A stretch of 42,282 bases of DNA, from positions 1 through 42,282 of the forward strand of contig JACSDG010000008.1 in the NCBI GenBank assembly GCA_015660855.1. The letters are read 5' to 3'. The stretch comes from Magnetococcales bacterium (GTDB taxonomy: Bacteria; Pseudomonadota; Magnetococcia; Magnetococcales; UBA8363). Both the position numbers and the translations under genes were made by a program. The notes under the pieces were generated by a model. The model saw only the letters and a list, made by a program, of their open reading frames with translations. It did not search any database and was not told where the DNA came from. Within the stretch, counting starts at the first letter, position 1, and every line of letters begins with the position of its first letter. This document shows positions 15,666 through 24,215 of this stretch, in pieces.

Positions 15666-15992
15666 TTAGGGATAACCTTGTTTATTGAACGGTATGAGGT
15701 TTCACTGGTTTCACATGCAACGCCCCCGGATGGGTTAGGCACTCGCCTATAGCACTCCTTACAGTGTACACATTTCCAGAGGATTCCTCAACGATGGGCA
15801 AAGGATTTGTCTGCCAGGAAATTTGAGGTTGCCGGCCTATTCTGGAATATGGAAACCTGCTTCTTCAGGGGAATGCGAAAACAAAAAGTATTTGACACCA
15901 TAGAAAATTTTGTGCATCGTTGCCTTCCGATATCGTTGTTTGCTGTGATGACACTCAACGATGGCCGACAATGTCATCCATCAGGTGAAAAT
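15666..15992. other. 327-nt divergent intergenic region between PilZ and HAMP-sensor genes
   Basis: No gene is supported here. An in-frame TTG extension of the sensor gene (from 15807) exists but is rejected because the internal ATG at 15993 has a CAGGTGA site and begins a clean membrane-anchor N-terminus. A TTGACA hexamer at 15892-15897 is the best -35 candidate for the sensor gene, but no good -10 hexamer follows at the right distance. Confidence 0.4.
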
Positions 15993-17699
15993 ATGCGTCT
16001 TTCCGACATTCCTATCAAACAAAAATTAATGTTTACGATAGGGTTTGGCCTTTTTTTATTTTGCGGTGTGGTGTTGTTGTACACCCTGACTCTGAGCAGA
16101 ACCATCGCCAGTTACGAACATCTTTTGACCTATGAGATGGCCATTCGTCAGCATACCAATCAGATATCGATTCATGTTTTGCAGGCCAGAAAGGATGAAA
16201 AAGATTTTCTTGCCCTCAAAAATCCTGCCTTTGCCCAGGCGGCGGTGGAAAAGGTAAGGCAGGCGATTGATGCGGCCCGGGAGGTGGAACGCCTTGCCCC
16301 TGAAACGGCGCGGGGTGAGGAAATCACGCAACTGTTGGGCCTGATATCGCACCTTGAGCAGTATGCCCGATATTTTCAGGACATCGTTTCGGTTTGGGAG
16401 GAGAAGGGGTTGGACCATGAGAAGGGCCAGCAAAAACGATTGCGCGGTTCGGCCCATGCCATGGAGCATGCCTTGTTTGCCACGGATGCCGAAGTGGTAT
16501 TGGCGAACCTGGAGCATTTGCTGCGCCTGACCATGACGCAAATGTTTGCCTCCGATCCCGATGGGGTATCCCAAATAAGGGACGTGGTAAAAACTTTGAG
16601 ACAATCCTTGCAAACCAAGCTTGACGTTTCAGATAGCGAACAGAAGATGCTCTCTGGTTTGAAAGGATTTGCCGCCATCTTTGAACGGTGGGTGGCGCGT
16701 GGGAAGGTTCAGGGTTCCTCCCTGTCCGACCTGTCCCGGTCGCACCCCGGCGCAATCCTTGTGCGCCTGATACACTATTGGGAAAAACAAACGGTTCCCG
16801 GTGCCCAAACGGCTTATCTTGCCCTGCGTCGCCACGAAAAAGACTATCTGCTACGCCATGACGAATCCTACCTGGCCCTTTTGTACAGCCAGGCCGACCA
16901 GTTGGCGGTTTTGCTGAGTCAATCATCATTGTCTGACGCGCAAAAGAATGATTTTCATAGACATTTAGCTACTTATAGGGAGGCGATGACAACCTTGGCG
17001 TCCCTGGACGATCGGATCGAACAAATGACCGAGTCCATGCGTGGTGTCGTACACCAAACCGAGCCGTTGACCCAGAAAATTGGTACCATCGCCGACGGCA
17101 TGGCCGTCGATTCAGCGGCAAAGACTCGCCAATTTGCCGAAGAAAGGGCATCTTTCATTTTTATCGTATGTCTGGTCACTGTTTTTTGTTGTGGGTTGCT
17201 ATCCTACCTGATTGTACGCTCCATCGTTTCTGCCATTGCCGATCTGTGGCATTTTTCCCATCAGGTGGCTGTGGGCAATCTGGAGGCCAAAACCGATCTG
17301 GACAGCAAAGACGAAATTGGCCAACTGGCCGAGGTCATGCGGGAGATGGTCAATCGGATGCGGGCGATGCGCCTTATTGCTGACCGCATGGTGATGATCA
17401 TGACCCTGGCGGCCCGGGGTGCCGTTCCCGAGCATCTCCATGCCCAATTTCAAGGCGACTTTCATAAAATGTCCGATGCCTTAAACGACATGATTCAACG
17501 TTTGCGTGAATTTAAGGTGATCGCCGACCATGTGGACCGTATCAGTCGGGGTGAAATTCCGCACAAGCTGGATGGTCCCTTCCAGGGAGATTTTAAACGC
17601 ATGGTCGACGCTATCAATGCCATTATCGACCAATTGGGTGCCATGGGAGGGCTTTCACCCCAGGAAAGGTTTACCCAACTTCCCACGGCGGGGCCATAA
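15993..17699 (+). CDS. Membrane sensor with helical periplasmic domain and HAMP repeats, no signalling output domain
   Basis: This 568-aa protein has a TM helix at residues 14-33, a roughly 350-residue all-helical periplasmic region, a second TM (FIFIVCLVTVFCCGLLSYLIV), a HAMP domain, and two further HAMP-like repeats. In both repeats the pattern ...RGxxPxxL...FQGDFxxMxDAxNxxI is visible. The periplasmic part resembles the helical bimodular (HBM) sensor found in some chemoreceptors. The MA (methyl-accepting) domain expected after HAMP is absent, as are kinase or cyclase domains. Start 15993 was chosen over a TTG at 15807. The MscS-type channel gene begins 22 nt downstream, so the sensor may act on the channel or with an unlinked partner. 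Confidence 0.72.
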   Translation: MRLSDIPIKQKLMFTIGFGLFLFCGVVLLYTLTLSRTIASYEHLLTYEMAIRQHTNQISIHVLQARKDEKDFLALKNPAFAQAAVEKVRQAIDAAREVERLAPETARGEEITQLLGLISHLEQYARYFQDIVSVWEEKGLDHEKGQQKRLRGSAHAMEHALFATDAEVVLANLEHLLRLTMTQMFASDPDGVSQIRDVVKTLRQSLQTKLDVSDSEQKMLSGLKGFAAIFERWVARGKVQGSSLSDLSRSHPGAILVRLIHYWEKQTVPGAQTAYLALRRHEKDYLLRHDESYLALLYSQADQLAVLLSQSSLSDAQKNDFHRHLATYREAMTTLASLDDRIEQMTESMRGVVHQTEPLTQKIGTIADGMAVDSAAKTRQFAEERASFIFIVCLVTVFCCGLLSYLIVRSIVSAIADLWHFSHQVAVGNLEAKTDLDSKDEIGQLAEVMREMVNRMRAMRLIADRMVMIMTLAARGAVPEHLHAQFQGDFHKMSDALNDMIQRLREFKVIADHVDRISRGEIPHKLDGPFQGDFKRMVDAINAIIDQLGAMGGLSPQERFTQLPTAGP

Positions 17700-17721
17700 A
17701 TTTCGCCCAGGAGATTTTCTT

Positions 17722-19344
17722 TTGGACAGCTTATCCCTCATTTCTTTGACCCTGGGTAGTTTTCTTACCATTTTTACCCTGGCAACTCTGCTGACTCTCC
17801 CTTTGCGTCGATCTTCACCATCGAGTACATCTGAGGAGAAAACATCGGAAGGGGTGATAACTCAGGGAGAGTCCTGGTTGAATCTGTTGCTGGGGGCGGT
17901 TTTGCGACCTTTGGCAGTGTTGTTGTTGACCTGGATCTTCTTGAAGGTTCTCGACATGAACCCCTCCTGGCTGGGCCAGGCACAGTTGGATCCCAGATAT
18001 ATCAAAGCATGGTATCTGTTCTGGCTGATTTTGTTGTTTTTCAACATCAATGAGGCCATCAGCCGTCTGTACTATGTCGTTCATAAACGGCACTTCCCTA
18101 TCCCCTCCATGCTGTTGTTTTTGTTACGTCTGCTGCTGATCGGGGCTTCCAGTTTTGCCATTTTTCATTTTGTTCTGGATTTCGATACTTCCCAACTTCT
18201 CACATCGACTGCGGTGGTGGCTGCCGTCGTAGGTATCGCGTTGCGAGAGGTGTTGAGCAATTTTCTGGCGGGACTTTCCATGAACCTTGTGGGAACGGTC
18301 GAACCCTCCCAGTGGGTCGCTATCGGCGAGAAAGAAGGGGAAATCATTCATCGCAATTGGCGGGAGACCCGTTTGCGTAGCACGGGTGGGCACATTTTTG
18401 TCGTCCCCAACAGCACCCTTGCATCGAGTGTCATCAATAACATGACCTGGAATTCCCCCCTGCGCCGACACCAGTTGCAGTTTACTTTGGCTTTTGGAGC
18501 CTATCCACAACAGGTGAAGGATGTTTTGGTGGCTGCGGCCTCCAGCGTGGAGGAGGTTTACCGGGACAAGTCACCCGATGCGTTCATCCATGAATTTCGT
18601 GACTATGGAGTGGTCTACCAGCTACGATTTTGGAGCCGCCTTTATTATGACCGGTCCAAGTTGGAAGGGTTGGTGCGGGAACGGGTGTGGTATCGGCTGC
18701 GCCGCCACGGGCTGTCCATCCCTTTTCCCGATGGTGGCTCTGTCTATTCAGTGGCACCCACCCTTTTGCCCCCCGAGGATCGACAGCCCCAGGAAAATGT
18801 CCGTTTGTTGCAGCAAAGTGGGTTTTTCAATCGCCTTTTGTCCCGACCTTCGGATGCCAATCCTTTGGATCCTAAGGTTTTTCAACAATTTGCAACTTTA
18901 CTGGTCCATCGATTGCTTGGACCGGAAGAGGTGTTATTTTGCCAAGGTGAGGTTGGGCATGTTTGCGCCATCGTCGCCAGGGGGTATTTACTCGGAAAGG
19001 TAGCCTATGAGGGACTCAGCGTGACTCAGGAATTTCGTATGGAAACGGGCGAACTTGTTGGAGAAATGGCCCTGCTGACCGACCTTCCCCGTACGGCTAC
19101 CGTCAAGGCAGGTCATGAAGAAGTGGAACTTCTGGAAATTTCGGCGACAGCCTTTGATGCCTTGTTAATGATTTCCTCCGAGGTGAAACAGGCTTTGACC
19201 GATCTGGTGGCACTGCGGTCCAAACAATTGTTCGAGCAGTTGCAGTATCTGGAGCCGGGTCAAAATTTTCAGATGGACAAACATTTCAAACCCAAATCTT
19301 TGTTTCACAAGCTTGGCTTGGCTATTCAGCCATTCCGGATGTGA
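17722..19344 (+). CDS. MscS-type mechanosensitive channel with C-terminal cyclic-nucleotide-binding domain
   Basis: This 540-aa protein resembles the bCNG subgroup of MscS channels. Four N-terminal TM segments precede the pore-lining helix TAVVAAVVGIALREVLSNFLAGL. The MscS beta-domain follows (WVAIGEKEGEIIHRNWRETRLRST, VVPNSTL). A cNMP-binding domain lies near the C-terminus (GELVGEMALLTDLPRTATV, a well-kept phosphate-binding cassette). The start is a TTG at 17722 with AGGAG 8 nt upstream; the frame extends further upstream only through overlap with the sensor gene and is not used. Family members open under membrane tension or ligand control in the inner membrane. The 22-nt gap from the HAMP sensor implies one transcript. 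Confidence 0.87.
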   Translation: MDSLSLISLTLGSFLTIFTLATLLTLPLRRSSPSSTSEEKTSEGVITQGESWLNLLLGAVLRPLAVLLLTWIFLKVLDMNPSWLGQAQLDPRYIKAWYLFWLILLFFNINEAISRLYYVVHKRHFPIPSMLLFLLRLLLIGASSFAIFHFVLDFDTSQLLTSTAVVAAVVGIALREVLSNFLAGLSMNLVGTVEPSQWVAIGEKEGEIIHRNWRETRLRSTGGHIFVVPNSTLASSVINNMTWNSPLRRHQLQFTLAFGAYPQQVKDVLVAAASSVEEVYRDKSPDAFIHEFRDYGVVYQLRFWSRLYYDRSKLEGLVRERVWYRLRRHGLSIPFPDGGSVYSVAPTLLPPEDRQPQENVRLLQQSGFFNRLLSRPSDANPLDPKVFQQFATLLVHRLLGPEEVLFCQGEVGHVCAIVARGYLLGKVAYEGLSVTQEFRMETGELVGEMALLTDLPRTATVKAGHEEVELLEISATAFDALLMISSEVKQALTDLVALRSKQLFEQLQYLEPGQNFQMDKHFKPKSLFHKLGLAIQPFRM

Positions 19345-19604
19345 GCTTTTTCGCCAATGCGCCCCCCCTTCCGAGGGGTGGCTGAAAGGATACATTCAGG
19401 CTACCAAACCGCGCCCATCTTGGGATGCGAAGTTGTTTGTCCGGGGCGAAGCCCCGATCCCCACCAGAGGGGTGTCCTCCCCTGGACCCACAACAATTGA
19501 AACTGCATACCCTGTAAGATGGTTGCGGTTTAACTTTATTTTTCCGAAACCTGGGCCTGTTTGATGCGGTTCCCAAACACCGAAGCAGACATTTTCCCGA
19601 CACA
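19345..19604. repeat. G/C-rich hairpin repeats between MscS gene and 86-aa gene
   Basis: This 260-nt gap between converging genes carries a C-run/G-run sequence near 19361-19380, the hairpin GGGGC-GAA-GCCCC at 19443-19455, and an imperfect CCAGAGGGG/CCCCTGG dyad near 19463-19487. Read on the minus strand it starts TTGTGGGTCC and contains the same two-hairpin plan as the repeats at 35391-35456 and 42162-42220, so it is a diverged copy. No coding sequence is supported. Confidence 0.6.
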
Positions 19605-19865
19605 TCAAGCCTTGACGCTGATACTTCCTTCCTGCTCCGGTTTGGGTGCCGACCCCATGGAGCTTGAATCGATGACCTGCTGTGCCTGTTTGTTGCGATT
19701 AAAAGTATCCGCCGCCTTTGTGGTGGCACCCTGAACTTCTTCGTTGATCATGGTGTCCAGACTATAGCGCCCAACCCCTGAAGTGCTCAGGGCCATGCGT
19801 TTTGATACCGATACGGCACGGTCATTGAGCGGAATGGAAACATCACTGCTGATACCAGAAGCCAT
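19605..19865 (-). CDS. Small unknown protein (86 aa)
   Basis: This 86-aa protein is not recognised. It has a very strong ribosome-binding site (GTGGAGGGG) just before ATG 19865, which argues that it is real. The sequence is hydrophilic and rich in Ser, Ala and Thr, with a middle segment likely to be helical (DTMINEEVQGATTKAADTFNRNKQAQQVI). There is no signal peptide or TM segment. The size and composition are reminiscent of small putative motility proteins (YjfB type), but no motif supports that. It stands alone on the minus strand. Confidence 0.6.
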   Translation of the reverse strand: MASGISSDVSIPLNDRAVSVSKRMALSTSGVGRYSLDTMINEEVQGATTKAADTFNRNKQAQQVIDSSSMGSAPKPEQEGSISVKA

Positions 19866-20134
19866 TTACCCCTCCACTAGATTTCGATAATGAGGTCCAG
19901 CATTTTTTTTTGTATTTTCGACCGATCCTCCAAAGCGGCACTCTCCCCCCTCATTCCCTATCGGTCAATGGTAAAGACGACTTTAAGAAAAAAAATCCCC
20001 ACCTGCCAAAATAAGTCTTTACTTGGTATAAAACCTTCAAACCGTTACAATGCCAGCTTTGGGGGGGTGCCGGTTCGACGTGATGGCACCACCACAACAA
20101 CATGGCGGTTGAAGAAGATCAGGAGGCAGAGACG

Positions 20135-20866
20135 GTGTTGAAAAAAGTTTGGCATTTCGCCGACCACTTGCCGCTGGCCCTCATGCTTGCCGCAGCTTTG
20201 ATGGCGTCGGTTATCCTGACCTGGAATCATCCTTTGTGGACCACCCTGCTTTTGGCACTGGTGCTTATCGTTCAGGGGGTCTACCACCCCGCTCCCGGCG
20301 ACCGCGCCGCTATGCTGGCCGCTGCAATCCTGGGAACTCCCGCAGAGATCGCCGAGGTTTACCTGGGAGAATGGACCTACCATGCCCCTGACCTGATTCT
20401 GGGAGTTCCTATGTGGATATCCCTGATTTGGGCCAATCTTTTTTCCTTGTTCCGACGCCTGGCTCGATCCTTCAACGCGCTGCTGGCCATTTGGCCGGGG
20501 CAGGATGGTCCTGCCCGTCGCCGGCTCGATGGGGCACTGGCCGTTCCCATCATCCTTTTATGGGCGGCTGCCCTGATCCTCATGGAAAAGCCACCCTTTG
20601 TGCAAGGCCTTTACGCAACCATGATCCTGATTACGGCCATTTTTTGGCGCACTTCCATGGACAGAATGATCTTTTTGACGGGTGCCGTTCTTGGTGCCTT
20701 TGGTGAATTTGTCTGTGTGCAGTTGGGCTATTGGAGTTATTACCACCCCTTGTTCAAGGATTACGGCGTCGATATTACCCTCCCCCTGGATTGGGGACTC
20801 AGTGCTGTCATCATTCACCGTATCGCCAGTCGTTGGCACACCCCCAAACCTGACCGAAAGCCTTGA
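20135..20866 (+). CDS. Multi-pass membrane protein with internal duplication
   Basis: This 243-aa protein of 7-8 hydrophobic segments has no family I can name. Two segments share one pattern: GTPAEIAEVYLGEWTYHAP near the middle and GAFGEFVCVQLGYWSYYHP near the end (GxxxExxxVxLGxWxYxxP). This implies an internal duplication with paired Glu and Trp/Tyr residues in the membrane. I prefer the GTG at 20135 (AGGAGG 8 nt upstream) over the ATG at 20102, which lacks a site. The Lgt-like gene follows after 3 nt, so the two are translationally linked and probably act in the same lipid or membrane process. Confidence 0.72.
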   Translation: MLKKVWHFADHLPLALMLAAALMASVILTWNHPLWTTLLLALVLIVQGVYHPAPGDRAAMLAAAILGTPAEIAEVYLGEWTYHAPDLILGVPMWISLIWANLFSLFRRLARSFNALLAIWPGQDGPARRRLDGALAVPIILLWAAALILMEKPPFVQGLYATMILITAIFWRTSMDRMIFLTGAVLGAFGEFVCVQLGYWSYYHPLFKDYGVDITLPLDWGLSAVIIHRIASRWHTPKPDRKP

Positions 20867-20869
20867 TCT

Positions 20870-21649
20870 ATGTTTCCTGTGCTCTACTCCTTTGGCGACA
20901 TTCATTTCTATACCTACGGGTTCAGTCTGTTTTTTGCCCTGATGGTGATTTATTTTCTCTGTCGCCGCGCTGTCCCCGGTTCCATCCTGTCCCTGGACAA
21001 CGTGGACGACCTGATGTTGATCATCATCGGCAGTTTATGGCTGGGAGGCGGTTTGATCTATCTGGTGTTTTCGGCATTGTCGGGACAAGTGGACCTTAAA
21101 AATTTTCTCGCCATAAAAACCCTGCAACAATTTTCCGTTTTCCCCGTAGCCATTGCGACCACCCTAGCCATAACCCTTTGGTGTCGTTGGAAAAAACTTC
21201 CATTGATCGGGGTGTTGGATTTTTTGATGCCATTTTTGACGATTGGCTATGGGTTGCACCGTATTATTGGGTGTTTCAGTGCGGGTTGCTGTTACGGAAA
21301 TCCCACTCCCCTTCCCTGGGGAGTGAATTTCCCCGCAAACGCCGCCCTTTCAGGTCCACCCCCAGGTATCGCTATCCATCCCACCCAGATTTATCTCGGA
21401 CTGGGTGCATTCCTGACGTGGTGGCTGCTCTATCGTTTCCAGAACGCTTTGCAGCTTCCCGGTGCCCGTACTGCCTTGGGCCTGGCCGGACTCAGCGGAT
21501 TTTATTTTATCGTGGCCTTTTTTCGTGCCGACATGGACATGAATCCGGGTCAACCCGGTTTGATGTCTGCCAAACTCATGGCACTCGCCGTAACTCTGGT
21601 TTCCACTGTGGTTTTAGTCAAACTCTGGAAAAAAGACACGGATTATTGA
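20870..21649 (+). CDS. Prolipoprotein diacylglyceryl transferase (Lgt)-like membrane protein
   Basis: This 259-aa membrane protein has about seven TM segments. The Lgt signature region is visible but altered: HRIIGCFSAGCCYGNPT followed by LPWGVNFP, where true Lgt has GRxGNFxNGE; the HPTQIY motif resembles HPSQLYE. Lgt transfers diacylglyceryl from phosphatidylglycerol to the lipobox cysteine of prolipoproteins. This divergent, Cys-containing form is common as a second Lgt-like protein and may act on another substrate, so I do not give it the name lgt. The start ATG lies 3 nt after the previous stop. Confidence 0.75.
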   Translation: MFPVLYSFGDIHFYTYGFSLFFALMVIYFLCRRAVPGSILSLDNVDDLMLIIIGSLWLGGGLIYLVFSALSGQVDLKNFLAIKTLQQFSVFPVAIATTLAITLWCRWKKLPLIGVLDFLMPFLTIGYGLHRIIGCFSAGCCYGNPTPLPWGVNFPANAALSGPPPGIAIHPTQIYLGLGAFLTWWLLYRFQNALQLPGARTALGLAGLSGFYFIVAFFRADMDMNPGQPGLMSAKLMALAVTLVSTVVLVKLWKKDTDY

Positions 21650-21659
21650 AAGAATCAGC

Positions 21660-22517
21660 CTACTCTTTGAAGATGTCAGGCCCCACGCGAAGAGCCTCTC
21701 CAGAAACAGCCCCATAGGCAACTGGATTCTCAGTCTGTATCTCTTTACGATGGAAAAGCACGACAGGGACATCGATGGTTTTCACATCCTTAAACCATCC
21801 CGATTGAAGATTGGGATATGAAGTTTTAGGTATCACAAAAAAGTCGTAATCATCATCATTGAAGTCACCATCATTGACTTCAACGAGCCGCAAAACTTTG
21901 GCCGATCCAGGATAGTCGGCAGCTTTTAAAGCCGGAGATCCCATGCCACTGACGGTCCATGCACAGTCATACTGCCCTTTCATGACCAGTGGAATGGCTT
22001 TGGTGAAGGAAACAGGCATTGTGGCGAAATTATTGGGGCCAAAATCGTTATCCAAATCCACCAGCGAGTCCCAAACAATTTTGCTTGCTGAACCAACATC
22101 CCCAACCGCAACTTGAATCTTTCGCCCCTGTTTCCCTTGCAAAAGGTCAGATATTTCTTTGGCTCCTTTGGTACGTTCCTGGTTGCAGACAAGATGGGCA
22201 TAAGAATGAAACACCACGCCATCGATCGGCAGCTTATGCTTGTTGACCAGTTTGTTGGGAGCCAGACCAAAATCACATTCACCCTTGGCGACCTTCTCGA
22301 CGTTTTCGTCACCGCCTTTGGTTTCCACCGTTTCCAATGTGAAACCAAGGCCAAAACCGGAAACGATGGGCTTGAGGGCATTGGGAAGTTTTTCATACGA
22401 TAACCCTTTAGGTCCGCCACAGAATTTTACGACAGCGGCTTTGCTGTCTTCCGCGAAAGAAAAGGTTGCCGACAACAATACAGCAAAAGAAAAGGTGATC
22501 GAGATGGTTCGACGCAT
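21660..22517 (-). CDS. TAXI-type periplasmic solute-binding protein (orphan)
   Basis: This 285-aa protein has a signal peptide ending near FSFA|ED. The mature part resembles TAXI/NMT1-like substrate-binding proteins: GGPKGLSYEKL near the N-terminus, ETKGGDENVEKVAKGECDFGLA, and a later lobe with VGDVGSASKIVWDSLV and a C-terminal FFVIPKTSYP stretch. Such proteins normally deliver a ligand to TRAP-type permeases or act in sensing. No TRAP membrane subunit lies nearby, so it is an orphan, possibly a receptor for a signalling system. The ATG at 22517 has GGAGA upstream. It converges on the Lgt-like gene with a 10-nt gap. Confidence 0.75.
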   Translation of the reverse strand: MRRTISITFSFAVLLSATFSFAEDSKAAVVKFCGGPKGLSYEKLPNALKPIVSGFGLGFTLETVETKGGDENVEKVAKGECDFGLAPNKLVNKHKLPIDGVVFHSYAHLVCNQERTKGAKEISDLLQGKQGRKIQVAVGDVGSASKIVWDSLVDLDNDFGPNNFATMPVSFTKAIPLVMKGQYDCAWTVSGMGSPALKAADYPGSAKVLRLVEVNDGDFNDDDYDFFVIPKTSYPNLQSGWFKDVKTIDVPVVLFHRKEIQTENPVAYGAVSGEALRVGPDIFKE

Positions 22518-22573
22518 AAAACGTTCTCCGCAATGTGTGGAAAAATAGTGACCAGGATTTTCGTAACATCAAT

Positions 22574-22903
22574 CTAAGGATGATTCACCCCATTTCCCTG
22601 TCGCCGCTCGTAGAACACCACCCCCTCGTGTGCAATGATCTGGCGCAGTTCGGCGTAGTCCAAGCGGTCAAAAATTGACAGGTCCAGGGTGCAGGGCAAG
22701 AGCAAATCATCCAGCTCCGAGGCGATGACGGCGAGTTGCTCCGAGGTCAAAGATTCCCCGCACAGGGTCAGGTCAATATCCGATCCCGGTTTGTGGTCGC
22801 CCCTGGCGCGGGAACCGTACAGCAGTACCTTTTCGATGGCGGGAAACTGCGCCAGGACGCCCTGAAGGCGCGCCACGGCGTCGGTGGTCAGTCCGTGGCG
22901 CAC
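22574..22903 (-). CDS. Minimal nucleotidyltransferase antitoxin (MNT / MntA-like)
   Basis: This 109-aa protein is a minimal nucleotidyltransferase. The GSx10DxD motif is exact: GS at residues 30-31 and D42/D44 (GSRARGDHKPGSDID). It starts at a GTG (22903) with GGAGG 8 nt upstream and overlaps the preceding gene by 16 nt. In HEPN/MNT type VII toxin-antitoxin modules this enzyme neutralises the HEPN partner by AMPylating a tyrosine; here the partner keeps that tyrosine. The alternative is a simple HI0073-like protein of unknown role. Confidence 0.85.
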   Translation of the reverse strand: MRHGLTTDAVARLQGVLAQFPAIEKVLLYGSRARGDHKPGSDIDLTLCGESLTSEQLAVIASELDDLLLPCTLDLSIFDRLDYAELRQIIAHEGVVFYERRQGNGVNHP

Positions 22904-23325
22904 GGGTTATCCTCCAGCTGCTGGTCAATCCGGGTGAACCGCTCGGCCATGTTTTTGAAAGCGGGGTAATACTTTCCGGAAATGGCATCGACAATGGCCT
23001 GCGCCCGGGTTTGATCGTAGGTGTGGGAGGTCAGGTTGCGATCCGCGATCATTTGCATCCAGACCTCGCCCTGCTCGATCAGACCGTTCTTGAATACGCC
23101 ACGGGTGGCGTCCCGCGACCCTACCAGTCCGAAAATCCCCTTGTATTCCAAATAATCCTTGAAGACGTTCCAGGCGAGTTCATGGGTGTACTCAAAGCCC
23201 TGAATCAACCCCTGCTGCTCCAGAGTGGACAACTCCCGTTCCCGTGCCAGATCCATCGCCGCATCCAGGGTCCGCAACGCTTTGAGATAATTGTCGAACC
23301 GTTGTTTCCAGCGTATTTTTCGCAT
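22888..23325 (-). CDS. HI0074-family HEPN protein (nucleotidyltransferase partner, toxin-like)
   Basis: This 145-aa all-helical protein is of the nucleotidyltransferase substrate-binding (HI0074) family, part of the HEPN superfamily. It contains the HEPN RNase motif Rx4HxY as RNLTSHTY (R96, H101, Y103). In known HepT/MntA pairs this motif forms the ribonuclease site, and the Tyr is the AMPylation target. ATG 23325 is chosen over an upstream start because GAGGAG precedes it. It overlaps the downstream MNT gene, the usual toxin-first order. Whether it is truly toxic cannot be seen in the sequence. Confidence 0.82.
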   Translation of the reverse strand: MRKIRWKQRFDNYLKALRTLDAAMDLARERELSTLEQQGLIQGFEYTHELAWNVFKDYLEYKGIFGLVGSRDATRGVFKNGLIEQGEVWMQMIADRNLTSHTYDQTRAQAIVDAISGKYYPAFKNMAERFTRIDQQLEDNPCATD

Positions 23326-23457
23326 GATACGCTCCTCATGTCGGCCAACCAACGCCGAAACCCCAAAGACTCCATACCCGTACCCTCAGACTGTAAATTC
23401 AACGGGTATGGTGCCTCCAGATTTTAATTCGCCAAGGATCGTTGTCGTTGTTTTTTT

Positions 23458-23958
23458 TCAGGGAGTCGGCTTTTTGTCTTCCCGGACCGGCCAGACAAAG
23501 TAGGCTTCCTGTTTGCCATAGACATCGACGTGGCCGTTGCTGGTGTTGACATACCAAGCGGTTCCGGCAGTTTCAGCTTCGGAAGCACTCCAATAGTGTC
23601 CCTGTTTGACGTGGCTGAAAGGGTGACCTTCGGGGAGGGTCAGGTTGTCGGTCCCTTTTTTGTCTCCCATCAGCGTTTTCAATTCATCCTTGGTGGGCAG
23701 GCGCCACGGGGCACCCTTGCCGGTGTAGCCCTCACAGGTTTGCTTTCCAGAAGTCAGGTCGGCGACCGCTTTGCCCGCCGCCTCCCAGGCCATTCCACCC
23801 CAACAACTCCCATTTTTCATCCACACCAGGCCCGTTTGCGTATCCTTGACCGTACCATCGCCAAGGTCGGAAAACCGCCCTTCAGCCCAGGAGGTGGACC
23901 CGGCCAGAAAAATGGCCCCCGTCAACAGCAGTGAAACCGAAATCGAACGAATGCTCAT
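23458..23958 (-). CDS. Secreted DUF1566 (Lcl C-terminal) protein
   Basis: This 166-aa protein has a signal peptide (cleavage near SWAEG, about residue 26). The rest is a DUF1566/Lcl domain: GDGTVKDTQTGLVWMKNG, WRLPTKDELKTLM, and a closing WPVRED. The domain occurs in Legionella collagen-like proteins and many extracytoplasmic bacterial proteins, and its function is largely unknown. RBS AAAGGAA precedes the ATG at 23958. A second such domain ends the caspase protein at 35498-36841. The two may act on similar ligands, possibly glycans, but that is a guess. Confidence 0.82.
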   Translation of the reverse strand: MSIRSISVSLLLTGAIFLAGSTSWAEGRFSDLGDGTVKDTQTGLVWMKNGSCWGGMAWEAAGKAVADLTSGKQTCEGYTGKGAPWRLPTKDELKTLMGDKKGTDNLTLPEGHPFSHVKQGHYWSASEAETAGTAWYVNTSNGHVDVYGKQEAYFVWPVREDKKPTP

Positions 23959-24098
23959 TTATTGTTTCCTTTCTTTAGGTAGGGTTCAGAGACGAGCAAC
24001 ACAGCCTGACCGTTGGAATGTTTTGTTGACAATCAATCAATGCCGACAAACAATCGGGCCTAGCTGATTCTACTGTTTTTGTATCGATAAGACAATGC

Positions 24099-24118
24099 CG
24101 CGAAGTTTCTGCTTCGCG
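24099..24118. other. Short perfect hairpin in the gap before the Hsp70-like gene
   Basis: CGCGAAG (24099-24105) and CTTCGCG (24112-24118) form a 7-bp stem with a 6-nt loop, followed by only TT. The gap 23959-24215 between divergent genes holds no other feature that I can support. It could be a weak terminator, a fold in a leader RNA, or chance. Confidence 0.3.
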
Positions 24119-24215
24119 TTATGGATAGAAATACAGCCCATTGAGTGCTAATCTGGCCGCGTTGGGGATCTGGTCCGGATCCCTGGTCGGTGTTTTTGCA
24201 TGATCAGGAGAAAAT

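Noticed and set aside
17530-17721. N-terminal extension of the MscS-type channel
   Set aside because: It overlaps the sensor gene in another frame; TTG 17722 with AGGAG is the proper start and gives a normal membrane N-terminus.
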